Shown: one piece after another, positions 18,214-26,687 of the stretch
How positions within the stretch are numbered: position 1 is the stretch's first letter
Layout of the letters: the number at the start of each line of letters is the position of its first letter
DNA from: Nitrospira sp.
GTDB lineage: Bacteria; Nitrospirota; Nitrospiria; Nitrospirales; Nitrospiraceae
Direction: 5' to 3'
Assembly (NCBI GenBank): GCA_020697375.1
Contig: JAJFBJ010000002.1
Coordinates: 1 to 64,000, forward strand
Length of the DNA: 64,000 nucleotides
Translations under genes and position numbers: made by a program
Notes under the pieces: model-generated
Seen by the model: only the letters and a program-made list of their open reading frames with translations
Told to the model about the DNA's origin: nothing
The model's database searches: none

Positions 18214-19350
18214 CTATTGCCTGTTCGTAGAGGCAAATACCTCGTGATAGACGGAGGACCTCCGTACGGCCTCCGCCACGACTTCATGGCCGGTGGCATT
18301 CCAATGATAGTCATTCCGGTGCTCAAACGGCATGCCTCTCTCTTGATAATCCTGCACGAATATTTTCTCCAGATCTATAATCTCAAACCCCTTGGCGAAA
18401 GCCTGGTCGATGAGATACCGCCGCATCTCACCAAAGAAGCTTTTCTGCGCCGCATGCAATCGATTCGGGAAATAAATTTCAGGTCTTGGCGCGTCAACGA
18501 CCAACGCAATCCGGCGGGGCGCAAGCCGGGACATGGACGGCAAGAGCGCCAAGAATGCATCCACCGCTCTGCGTGAATCGATGAGGCGGGCGGTTTCTAC
18601 TTCGGCCTTCACATTGCCGATGAATGGCTGATCGCTCCCAAAATACAGGGCTATTTTGTGCTCAAGTCGTTCCACTACGTTTCCCGCCTCCAGGTTCATC
18701 ACGAGATAGCGACCCACCGCGCTGCTGACCAACAGGTCTTTCCAGAGAGGAACCGATCTGTCGAGACGCGTCAATTGGAGGTCGCCCTCCGCAGTCTCGG
18801 CGAAATAATGGAAGCCCGGATAACGTCGATATTTCATCAGGCTCTCATCAAAATCATTGCCGACAATCACGATGATCATGCCGGCAGGATTGAATTCATG
18901 CGCAGCATAGGAGGCATAAGCCAAATACTGGCTTAGCGCCGCCCCCGACGCTCCGAACGAATATACCCTGCCACGGCCGTTCACGGATGTATTGAGCAGG
19001 CCTGCGATCGTCTTGCCATAGGGCACCAGGGCGGCTTCCACGAAACTATCGCCGATGACCGACAGCAGAGGAAACGTTCCCGAGGGATCATAGTCCAGAT
19101 TGCTGATGAAGCCGTAATTGTTGGTTCTGAGTTCATTGACCAGCGAGAAATTCCATCCTTTGGACCATCGTACAAGCCGATTCGGTTCGAACCGATAGAT
19201 CGGATTGTCGGCGCTCACGAGCCCCCCTCGAAGCCCGTCGCTCACAGGCATAAACCGCAGGACTGTCTCCAGTCCAAGGACGGTCATCACAAAGGTCAGT
19301 CCGATTGAGGTGGCAGCAAGGAGCCATCGTCTGCTGATAGGCCTGGCCAT
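18214..19350 (-). CDS. Membrane-anchored SGNH/GDSL hydrolase-like protein
   Basis: 378 residues with one N-terminal membrane segment (about 10-30) and a periplasmic SGNH domain. Block I is IGDSFVEA, a glycine block is FGASGAAL, block III is VIVGNDFDE, and block V has the Asp-x-His pair in NDYHWNATGH. The catalytic Ser, Asn, Asp and His of the fold therefore appear to be present. Relatives act as O-acetyl esterases or O-acyltransferases on polysaccharides (AlgJ/AlgX-like). Inside this cluster it probably adds or removes acyl groups from the glycan. Which of these it does cannot be told from sequence. Confidence 0.8.
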   Translation of the reverse strand: MARPISRRWLLAATSIGLTFVMTVLGLETVLRFMPVSDGLRGGLVSADNPIYRFEPNRLVRWSKGWNFSLVNELRTNNYGFISNLDYDPSGTFPLLSVIGDSFVEAALVPYGKTIAGLLNTSVNGRGRVYSFGASGAALSQYLAYASYAAHEFNPAGMIIVIVGNDFDESLMKYRRYPGFHYFAETAEGDLQLTRLDRSVPLWKDLLVSSAVGRYLVMNLEAGNVVERLEHKIALYFGSDQPFIGNVKAEVETARLIDSRRAVDAFLALLPSMSRLAPRRIALVVDAPRPEIYFPNRLHAAQKSFFGEMRRYLIDQAFAKGFEIIDLEKIFVQDYQERGMPFEHRNDYHWNATGHEVVAEAVRRSSVYHEVFASTNRQ

Positions 19351-19377
19351 GAACGATTCGACTCCTGACGCCTGTGC

Positions 19378-20754
19378 TTACAGGCTGGGTGGCGGCGCCT
19401 TCGCGCTCAGAAGAGGAAATGGATTCATGGATGTCCGTGGTAGCCCGCGGCTCTTCAGCTTTCGGGCAAGGGCGGCCGCGAGCACTAGGGTATTGAGCAG
19501 ATAGAACAGACTGATGGCCAAGGCAATACCGATCAATCCCCCCAGCATCATTCCCACCGCCTTCATGACCAGTCCCACCGTGCTGGTGATCATCTCTATC
19601 CGCGCCGGAAGCGATGTATCTCCTTCACTGTAAAAGGCGCTGAGCAGCATATTATGGATCCCCCCGCACAGCAATATCCCGGAACCGCACGTCAGAATCA
19701 TCCATAGGCCGTGAAGATCATGCGGGCCCAGTGCGCTACCGAGCGTTCGACTCCACATGGCCCATACCTCTTCGGAGACCCACAAGGCTGGCGCCGCACC
19801 TACGGCCAGGAACAACAGCGTACTGCCCCCCCCCATCCAGTAGAGCCGCTGCAGCAATAGCTTCCTGTGCTGGTCCCATTGTCCATTCACAGCTAAACCG
19901 GTCAACCTCGGCAGAATAGGTGTGACAATGCCTTGGTTGAGAACACGCACCAATGCCGTCAAGGTGCGCCATACGAGCTCGAGCATGACGAGACTTCCTT
20001 GGTCGAGAAATGAGGTCAGAAAGCGATCGACCACGAATCCACTTCTGATGTAGGCAGAAGACAAGACGAGCGGCCGAACGCGTCTCCCTAGTTGCCGAAC
20101 ATGTCCGATGCCGTCGCTCAAAGAGAGAACCGGCACAGGCCGCATCGAGGGTAACAAAAGGAGGGCGGGTCCCCCAAGGACAAACACCTGAATCCAGGCG
20201 GCAAACCTGACCCCCCAACGGTCCAGGCCGACCATGAGGAATCCCCATCCAACCAGGCAGCAGAACAGGGCCGCCAACGCCGTCCGTACGAATCGGTGAC
20301 CGGACTGATGAAAACATGCCAAAACCGCGAAGCAAGCAGCGCCGATCACTCCGAGCGACTGGATCCTTGCCAACTCCACGGTCAAATTGAGTGCCTCGGT
20401 GGAGAACCCGGGAACAAACCAAGGCATGAGACCCGGCGCCGCGATGAATATCACTCCGGCGGCGAGGCTGGATAGCAGGAGACCGCCCATCAGCAAGAAC
20501 CAGGCACATGTTTTTCGGTCTTGGTACCCCAATGCGGAAAAATAGGGAACCAGAGCGAAGATCAAAGGATCGAGAACTAGGGTGGACAGGATTTGAGGCA
20601 GGGTCGCGCCCGCATAGAAGGCGTCCGTCTGTATGCCGATCCCCAGGCGCGATACCGTCAACCATTGGATGCCGAATGATGCCGCAATGTTGCTCGCCGC
20701 GATGATGGAGAGCAGCGTCCCGAGCCATATCGCATTGCGGCGGGGCTCAGTCAT
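19378..20754 (-). CDS. Wzx/MurJ-like lipid-linked oligosaccharide flippase
   Basis: About 458 residues with 12-14 predicted membrane helices and the MVN/MATE-like layout of MurJ-type flippases. It should turn undecaprenyl-linked repeat units to the periplasmic side for the Wzy-like polymerase. The ATG at 20754 follows GGAGGG, while the longer open frame back to 20889 lacks such a site and encodes a polar, non-membrane stretch. It is the first gene of the minus-strand polysaccharide cluster and is divergent from the duplicated outer-membrane protein gene. Its promoter should lie in 20755-20910. Confidence 0.85.
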   Translation of the reverse strand: MTEPRRNAIWLGTLLSIIAASNIAASFGIQWLTVSRLGIGIQTDAFYAGATLPQILSTLVLDPLIFALVPYFSALGYQDRKTCAWFLLMGGLLLSSLAAGVIFIAAPGLMPWFVPGFSTEALNLTVELARIQSLGVIGAACFAVLACFHQSGHRFVRTALAALFCCLVGWGFLMVGLDRWGVRFAAWIQVFVLGGPALLLLPSMRPVPVLSLSDGIGHVRQLGRRVRPLVLSSAYIRSGFVVDRFLTSFLDQGSLVMLELVWRTLTALVRVLNQGIVTPILPRLTGLAVNGQWDQHRKLLLQRLYWMGGGSTLLFLAVGAAPALWVSEEVWAMWSRTLGSALGPHDLHGLWMILTCGSGILLCGGIHNMLLSAFYSEGDTSLPARIEMITSTVGLVMKAVGMMLGGLIGIALAISLFYLLNTLVLAAALARKLKSRGLPRTSMNPFPLLSAKAPPPSL

Positions 20755-20875
20755 GGACGTCCCTCCGCCGGGTGCACTTGCCTGTTCGGAATCGATTGCA
20801 TGGCCGGCGGGCCTTTCATGGTTCGTTACAATGGTTCCTTGAGAAAATGGACGGCATCTGGCAAAAAAACCAGCG

Positions 20876-20905
20876 TTGACGCCCCGCATGCCATCCTTTT
20901 ATGAT
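20876..20905 (+). promoter_or_regulatory. Putative sigma-70-type promoter for the duplicated OMP gene
   Basis: TTGACG at 20876-20881 and TATGAT at 20900-20905 are separated by 18 bases, each one mismatch from consensus. The expected transcription start near 20912-20914 is only 3-5 bases before the GTG at 20917. There is no Shine-Dalgarno sequence, so the mRNA may be leaderless. Confidence 0.5.
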
Positions 20906-20916
20906 CCGCTCCCACT

Positions 20917-23184
20917 GTGCAGCAGCTTATCTCCCTTACATGGCGCGAGCTTTCACTAATCCTCGCATGGACGTTGCTGGGGCTTCTCCAACCACTCATT
21001 GCCTCGGCGGACAATGCTGCGCCCTCGGCGCCTCGCCATGGTCCGGACCTGCGGCTGGAGACCACGACATTTGTGCTCAATATGGAGAAACAGGGCCTGG
21101 AAGACAACACCTTCACCAACGGCCTTGGGCGGGATACGACGCTCATCGGCAACCTGCTGAATGTCTACCTTCGGAAACGCCTCCTTTCATCCCTGGACCT
21201 GGATCTCGGCCTCTTCGCCAACATGCCCTTCGGCCATGACCGGGAATTTTCGCGGGTCCGGCCGATTATCCGCCTTCAGTATAAGCCGACCGACGAAATA
21301 ACTGCATTGGCGGGAACGCTGGCAGTCCCGCACCGGGACTTTCATGATGCCCTGTTCGACAACGCCAACCGGTTCGTGCGGCCGTTCGAGCAGGGCGCGC
21401 AGGTCCTGGTGAATTCACGCTATTACCGGCAGGACCTGTTCATCAACTGGGAGCAGGCCTTCGGCGGTTCCACCATGAATCGATATGATGTCGGATACGC
21501 GGGGCAGCTTCGAGCGGGGCCCTTCCGGTTCAACGGTCAGGCTCACTGGGTTCATAACGGCCAAGCCCTGTTGAAGCTGGATCGCTCGTTCGATACGGAG
21601 GACAATCTCGTGACGGCCGTCGGGCCGGAACTCGTGCTTGAACCCTTCGCATATTTCCCGGCCTTAACCTGGTGGAACCAGCTGGGCGTTCGGGCCACTT
21701 ACCTCACGTCGTTCAATGAGCCGGCGGTCGGCGGTCCGGCCGTTCGCGGACGCGGCTACGAATTGAGCGTTTGGCTCGATCTCGCCGGATGGCGGCCCTC
21801 CGTCTCCTTTTGGAAAGGGCGACAATTCATAAGCCAGCAGGGCGATCCGGAATACGCCGCAAGCAACTTCCCGGAATTCGGCCTGTCAAAGGTAATCCCC
21901 TTGGGGGATTCCGCCTCGATCGAGTTCGGGTTGCAGGCCCGGCGGATCCGCGCCTTTTTTACCGAAGACGGGGTCAATTATCAAAACCGGGATACGTTCA
22001 AGTGGGTCAACCAGCAATATCTTCTCTTCAATTGGAATTGGGATACCGCAGACGGCAGATTCCTGAAGGATCTCTTCCCTTCCCTCGATGACTCTCCATC
22101 AACGGATCCCACGATGGGAGGCGCGCGCCGGTTCACGCCCAAGATCGATGCGTTGACCTACGTCTACCACATAGGCTATTCCGGCCTCACGCAGATCGGC
22201 GGGCAACCGATCGAGAACAGCATGTTCGCCGGGCAATATCTCGCCCCCGTCCTGCGATACAGTCCGTCGCCCCGGCTGAATTTCGATATCGGTGTCTTCG
22301 CCGGTTTACCGATTGCGGACATCCAACGCTTTCACACGGTCCAACCGATCCTGTCCGCCGAATACGAGCTCTGGCCCGCTGTATCGCTGATCGCCGGTAC
22401 CATTAAGCGTAATCATCCGTTCGTGGACGCCCTCTTCAACGATGCCTTGCTCTTTTCGCGTCCAATCGAGCAAGGCTTCCAATTACTCGTCAACCGGGAA
22501 CATTACCAGCAAGACCTGTTCATCAACTGGAACCAGCTGGAGACATTCCAAAAGCCGGAGCGATTCGATGTGGGCTATGCAGGGCGGGTGAGCGCCGGAT
22601 TGTTTTCCTTCAACGGCCAAGTCTACTGGACCCACAGCGGCGGCGCGCAGTACTCGGAATCCCGCACCTTTTTTGGAGCAGGTTTGCCACGGGACCGGCC
22701 CGCCTCGAACAATTTTCTGACGGCGTTCGGGCCGCAGTTTACCTTTCAGCCCCACCGGTATTGGTCCGCCTTGTCGTGGTTTCGCGAGGTCGATGTCATG
22801 GCCCTCTATCTCACGAGTCAACACGAGCCGACGCAAAGCGGATTGCCGATTGTCCGCGGCCGTGGCTATCAATTGACGGCCGGAGTGAATCTGGAAGGGT
22901 GGCGGCCCTACGTCACCCTGTGGCGCGGCGAGCACTTCATCAATGAGCAGGGGGACCCGGCCTACTACGCGGGCAGTTTTACGGAATTCGGGCTCCTCAA
23001 GGATGTTGCGCTCCCGGCCGGCTTCTCCTTGCGGATCGGTGGATTCGGACGGGCGATGGAGCATCGCATAACGCACACCGGATATGCCTTGCTGAACTGG
23101 TCATGGGATCAATCGCCCTGGCGCGGATTCTGCCTACGACCGACGTTGCTCCATCGAAGCGAGGCAGCCTGCAGTCCCTTCTAG
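20917..23184 (+). CDS. Tandemly duplicated putative outer-membrane beta-barrel protein, unknown function
   Basis: 755 residues: a signal peptide (about 1-31) followed by two homologous halves of about 330 residues. Matching blocks include YYRQDLFINW (169-178) with HYQQDLFINW (529-538), RYDVGYAG (189-196) with RFDVGYAG (549-556), RGRGYEL (277-283) with RGRGYQL (647-653), and NWNWD with NWSWD. The period is about 360-370 residues. Many alternating Tyr, Trp and Phe residues suggest beta strands. I do not recognise the family. It is divergent from the polysaccharide cluster, so a part in glycan export or anchoring is possible but unproven. GTG at 20917 is the only credible start; an in-frame TGA lies at 20902. 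Confidence 0.75.
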   Translation: MQQLISLTWRELSLILAWTLLGLLQPLIASADNAAPSAPRHGPDLRLETTTFVLNMEKQGLEDNTFTNGLGRDTTLIGNLLNVYLRKRLLSSLDLDLGLFANMPFGHDREFSRVRPIIRLQYKPTDEITALAGTLAVPHRDFHDALFDNANRFVRPFEQGAQVLVNSRYYRQDLFINWEQAFGGSTMNRYDVGYAGQLRAGPFRFNGQAHWVHNGQALLKLDRSFDTEDNLVTAVGPELVLEPFAYFPALTWWNQLGVRATYLTSFNEPAVGGPAVRGRGYELSVWLDLAGWRPSVSFWKGRQFISQQGDPEYAASNFPEFGLSKVIPLGDSASIEFGLQARRIRAFFTEDGVNYQNRDTFKWVNQQYLLFNWNWDTADGRFLKDLFPSLDDSPSTDPTMGGARRFTPKIDALTYVYHIGYSGLTQIGGQPIENSMFAGQYLAPVLRYSPSPRLNFDIGVFAGLPIADIQRFHTVQPILSAEYELWPAVSLIAGTIKRNHPFVDALFNDALLFSRPIEQGFQLLVNREHYQQDLFINWNQLETFQKPERFDVGYAGRVSAGLFSFNGQVYWTHSGGAQYSESRTFFGAGLPRDRPASNNFLTAFGPQFTFQPHRYWSALSWFREVDVMALYLTSQHEPTQSGLPIVRGRGYQLTAGVNLEGWRPYVTLWRGEHFINEQGDPAYYAGSFTEFGLLKDVALPAGFSLRIGGFGRAMEHRITHTGYALLNWSWDQSPWRGFCLRPTLLHRSEAACSPF

Positions 23185-23279
23185 GCCACACTTCTCTCTT
23201 GCCACCTCGCACGAGGCCCGTTAGAGTAGCGCTCAACAAGGCATACAGAGGACGTCGGTTCTACCGGGGTGGAGGGGCT

Positions 23280-23909
23280 ATGTTTCGCGGATCGGTCGGC
23301 ATCTTGGCAGGAATCGTCATGTTATGTGCTCCCGTGCTTGCCCATGCTGAGAACTACATCGCGTTCGCGATAGGACCAAACGTGGCCAGCGTGGATACCA
23401 CCGACGTCGGAAAGCTGGATTTGAGCAACAATCTGGCATTCGGCGGGAAAATCGGTCATTACTTCGATGATCGAGGCTTTAATTGGTTCGGCGTCGAAAT
23501 CGACATGTATCGATCCGCTCCCGATATCAAAGCGCAAAACCTACCGCGGCAAGGCACCAATCTGCGTCTTTCGGGGCCGATTCCAGGGAGCGACTTCCTT
23601 GTCCATTCCCTCGCGTTTAACGCGTTGGTTCGCGTCACTGGTTATCAATACAAGGTCGAGCCCTACGCGGGACTGGGTATCGGTCTCAACATGGGGAATG
23701 TTTCGGACGGGAATTTCAGACCGGAGGCTTCGTTCGCGCCAAGCTTCAATGTGCTGGCGGGCGTCAAATATTACGTGACCCCGAAGATCGCACCCTTTAT
23801 CGAATACAAATATAACTTTGCCCATTTCACCTTCGACCGCAGCAATCTCACCGCGGATTACCGCGCCAACCTCTTCATGTTCGGCGTCGCCTTCCATTTC
23901 GGCCGCTAA
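23280..23909 (+). CDS. Small outer-membrane beta-barrel protein (OmpA/porin-like)
   Basis: 209 residues. The signal peptide ends near HAEN (about residue 23). The mature part has an eight-strand-like pattern with GLGIGLNMG, VLAGVKYYV, PFIEYKYNF and a C-terminal LFMFGVAFHFGR strand, as in the OMP beta-barrel family. It is 95 bases downstream of the duplicated outer-membrane gene and may be co-transcribed with it. GGAGGGG lies just before the ATG at 23280; the frame is open upstream but without similarity. A structural envelope role is likely; no ligand can be named. Confidence 0.8.
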   Translation: MFRGSVGILAGIVMLCAPVLAHAENYIAFAIGPNVASVDTTDVGKLDLSNNLAFGGKIGHYFDDRGFNWFGVEIDMYRSAPDIKAQNLPRQGTNLRLSGPIPGSDFLVHSLAFNALVRVTGYQYKVEPYAGLGIGLNMGNVSDGNFRPEASFAPSFNVLAGVKYYVTPKIAPFIEYKYNFAHFTFDRSNLTADYRANLFMFGVAFHFGR

Positions 23910-24310
23910 AACGGACCATGTAGGCCAGGGTTTTAAAGCCCAAACTTTGCTTTATCCGGCTAGGAGGCGTACACTTCCAACTGGCTCTCCTCCTACTTTC
24001 CCACGCTTCGTTGTATGCGGCCTGCCACCGCCAGTAATGTTTTGAAAGGCGGTCTACCATGCTGACATGCCGGAATGAAGTCAGGGTATGCGAATGCGCT
24101 GCCGCAAACCGTTCCTCCTCATCAGGCAAAATCCCATTCGATCCAGTGGGTGCGTAGGGACAGATCGGCAGCTGAGCCCTGCAATACCGTCAAGGCTCAG
24201 CGCGCTCTTTCCCCTCGATCCGTCCAGAATCGAGAAGGCCAGTAACGGTCCACTAGCAGCGGTGCGGCATCACAACGTGTATCGATCAGGCGTCACTGGG
24301 GAGGTGTTCC
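23910..24310. other. Intergenic region, 401 bases, no gene seen
   Basis: No convincing reading frame, RNA gene or strong terminator was found. The last bases carry GGGGAGGTGTTCC, the ribosome binding site of the lipoprotein gene. The region probably holds its promoter, but I could not pick a clear -35/-10 pair. Confidence 0.5.
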
Positions 24311-24802
24311 ATGGATTCGAGAACATGCGTACAGGGTCTATTGGGAATACTCCTGATTGTGGCATTGGGAGGGTGCGCCGGCGCATCAGGCTCGTCTAAG
24401 GCATTGCCGAGCAGTGCCTTTTTTGCCGCTACCCAGGAAGAACGGGCCGCGCTCCAAGCCCTGAGCCGCTCCCAGGAATCGCGAATGGGCAGTTGTCAAA
24501 AATCCTTATCCTGCGAGGATGCCACCTACGCAAGGGGCCTGTTTGCCCTATTCCAAAATCGCGAGGATGCGATCAACATTTTCCAAGAACTGCGCACGAC
24601 CCTGCCGAATGGCCGATATGCCGCCTCAAGCACACGCTGGCTCTTTCTGTTGCAAGACAGTCAGCCTGTCTCAGCCCACCAAAGCGCCCTGTTCACTCAG
24701 TTGAGAGAAGAGATTCTCCATAGTTTGCTGGATCAGGATAATCTTGTCGCCAACCGCCGGCTGAGAGAACAGGAACGGCGAATGGCCGAACTGAGCCGCT
24801 GA
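24311..24802 (+). CDS. Hypothetical lipoprotein
   Basis: 163 residues. A type II signal peptide with lipobox LGGC (cysteine near residue 22) predicts lipid anchoring to the outer or inner membrane. The mature part is mostly helical and charged, with a Cys pair at CQKSLSC and an Arg/Glu-rich C-terminus (RRLREQERRMAELSR). I do not recognise a family. GGGGAGG stands before the ATG, which supports a real gene. It stands alone, downstream of the outer-membrane genes and upstream of a long gene-free stretch. Confidence 0.72.
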   Translation: MDSRTCVQGLLGILLIVALGGCAGASGSSKALPSSAFFAATQEERAALQALSRSQESRMGSCQKSLSCEDATYARGLFALFQNREDAINIFQELRTTLPNGRYAASSTRWLFLLQDSQPVSAHQSALFTQLREEILHSLLDQDNLVANRRLREQERRMAELSR

Positions 24803-25251
24803 GGGATCCGTTACAATAGAAGGCCACATCAGCGCCTACCCATAGATGCCACCCATCCTGTGCTTCATCCGGCAGAGGCGGACTCTCACGCCGTCTTGTC
24901 GCTGGATGCTGCCTCTGTGAATTCGTAGATTGCCTAAGCGAAAAAACCTGCGTCTCGGTTTTTCTGCTCGCCCTGCCTAACGCGCCCCTGCTAAAGAAAA
25001 CACTGTGGCTCCAGACGAGCGAGGCGCGGAACGAACATAGAGGCTTCTCTCCGCCGCATTCATCGCGCTGAACCGCCGACGGAAGCACGGAAGGTATTGG
25101 GTTGAGAGCGATCGGATGCACACACTCATTCGAGGCGAAGAGTCGAGCGAGCTTTGGAAGGAACTTACCGGCAAGAGCTTCTCCGTGCGCTTCATTACAC
25201 TCCAGCACGCTACAGCGATAAAGAGCTCGGCGGGTACCGCGAAGGCTGGTT
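24803..25251. other. Intergenic region, 449 bases, no gene seen
   Basis: Between the lipoprotein gene and tRNA-Cys. A weak A-rich/T-rich hairpin near 24941-24965 could end lipoprotein transcription, but its stem is mostly A-T. Long frames cross this region on both strands, yet they overlap the tRNA and show no domain. Confidence 0.4.
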
Positions 25252-25327
25252 TGGAGGCGCCGGGCGGGTTCGAACCGCCGCATCGCAGTTTTGCAGACTG
25301 CTCCCTTAGCCACTTGGGTACGGCGCC
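25252..25327 (-). tRNA. tRNA-Cys (anticodon GCA), CCA encoded
   Basis: A full cloverleaf can be drawn: acceptor GGCGCCG/CGGCGCC, anticodon stem GCAGT/ACTGC around the loop CTGCAAA (anticodon GCA), and T stem GGCGG/CCGCC with TTCGAAC. The discriminator base is U, the identity element of tRNA-Cys. The genome encodes the CCA end (25252-25254 on the complement). It lies downstream of ispG on the same strand. Confidence 0.95.
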
Positions 25328-25429
25328 ACGCGTCGGATTATAGAAGGGGGACTGTCAGGAACTCAACCGCGAAGAGCGAGGAAGAAACAATATTCAGAGC
25401 CGGTACGTTCCTGGTCGAAATTCCGCAGA

Positions 25430-26632
25430 CTAGCGCTTCGTCGGCAGAACGGGAATGTCGCGAACGATGGTTGAGGGTAAATCCGCTTCCTGACCGATTA
25501 GCTCCCAACCTGGCTCGGCATGTTCATTCAGTGATGCCGGCGCGGCCTGGGGCGCTGCAGCCTCGGCTTCTTTCTCCTTGGCCAGGAGCTCCACTTCGTA
25601 AATGAGCGTGTCCATGAGATCTTCGATGGGCACTTTACGCATCAGCTTGCCCTTCTTGAAGAGAATGCCTTTGCCCTCCCCGCCGGCAATGCCGATGTCC
25701 GCTTCTTTGCCTTCCCCGATGCCGTTCACGACACAGCCGAGCACGGAAACGTTGAGCGGCGTCTTGATATGGCCCAATTTCTTTTCCAGCTCATTCGCCA
25801 TCCGCACGACATCGATTTCGACCCGGCCGCAGGTGGGGCAGGCAATCACATTGATGCCGCGATGGCGCAACTCCAGCGACTTCAGGATCTCAAATCCGAC
25901 TTTGACCTCTTCCACCGGGTCGGCCGCGAGCGAAACACGCAACGTATCGCCGATGCCTTGTGACAGGAGCCACCCGAGACCGATGGCGGACTTGACCGCG
26001 CCGGTCATGGCGGTTCCGGCCTCCGTGATTCCGATATGCAGCGGATAATTCGCCTGAGTCGAAAACAAGTAATAGGCATCGATGGCGTGATGCACATCGG
26101 AAGCTTTGAGCGACACCTTCATATTGGTGAAGCCTTCGTCCTCCAAGGCATGGACCGCATTCAAGGCAGACTCAGACAAGGCTTCCGGCGAGGGCCACCC
26201 ATACTTATCCAACAAAGGCCGTTCGAGCGAGCCCCCGTTGACTCCTACACGCAAGGGAATGCCCCGCTCATTGACGGCCTTGAGGACCTCCTGCACTTTC
26301 CACCAGGCTCCGATGTTGCCTGGGTTGATGCGGACGCAATCCACGACTTCCGCCGCCTTGAGGGCGAGGCGATGGTCGAAGTGAATATCTGCGATCAACG
26401 GGACCGTCATCGCCGCCTTGATCTGCGGAAGCACGGCGGCCGCCGCTTCATCGGGCACGGCGACACGAATGATCTCACAGCCGACTGCTTCCAACTCACG
26501 AATCTGGGCCACCGTGGCCTTCACATCGCGCGTGTCGGTCGAACACATCGACTGAACCGAAATCGGCGCATCGCCGCCGATTTTCACTGATCCCGCCTTG
26601 ATCTGCCTGGTTTTTCGCCTCGTGATATGCAT
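25430..26632 (-). CDS. ispG: IspG, 4-hydroxy-3-methylbut-2-enyl diphosphate synthase
   Basis: Catalyses the reductive dehydration of MEcPP to HMBPP, the second-last step of the MEP isoprenoid pathway. The N-terminal TIM-barrel part and the C-terminal [4Fe-4S] domain are complete. Cluster ligands are in IACPTCGR and VLGCVVNGIGEGKEAD. At 400 residues it is somewhat longer than usual because of an Ala/Glu-rich C-terminal tail of about 50 residues. The gene follows dxs after 55 bases, so two steps of the same pathway are probably co-transcribed. Confidence 0.96.
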   Translation of the reverse strand: MHITRRKTRQIKAGSVKIGGDAPISVQSMCSTDTRDVKATVAQIRELEAVGCEIIRVAVPDEAAAAVLPQIKAAMTVPLIADIHFDHRLALKAAEVVDCVRINPGNIGAWWKVQEVLKAVNERGIPLRVGVNGGSLERPLLDKYGWPSPEALSESALNAVHALEDEGFTNMKVSLKASDVHHAIDAYYLFSTQANYPLHIGITEAGTAMTGAVKSAIGLGWLLSQGIGDTLRVSLAADPVEEVKVGFEILKSLELRHRGINVIACPTCGRVEIDVVRMANELEKKLGHIKTPLNVSVLGCVVNGIGEGKEADIGIAGGEGKGILFKKGKLMRKVPIEDLMDTLIYEVELLAKEKEAEAAAPQAAPASLNEHAEPGWELIGQEADLPSTIVRDIPVLPTKR

Positions 26633-26687
26633 CCGGTTCGAGTCCCTGCTTCGTCCTGTTTTCTGTTACCTTTTTACTTCTCCCAGC

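Noticed and set aside
20755..20910. JUMPstart/ops element for RfaH at the head of the polysaccharide cluster
   Set aside because: No GGCGGTAGC-type sequence was found upstream of the flippase gene.
24941..24966. Hairpin after the lipoprotein gene
   Set aside because: The stem is mostly A-T pairs and lies about 140 bases from the stop; too weak to call a terminator.
24693..25313. Minus-strand open frame of 206 codons
   Set aside because: It runs through the tRNA-Cys gene and the lipoprotein gene on the opposite strand and shows no domain or start signal.
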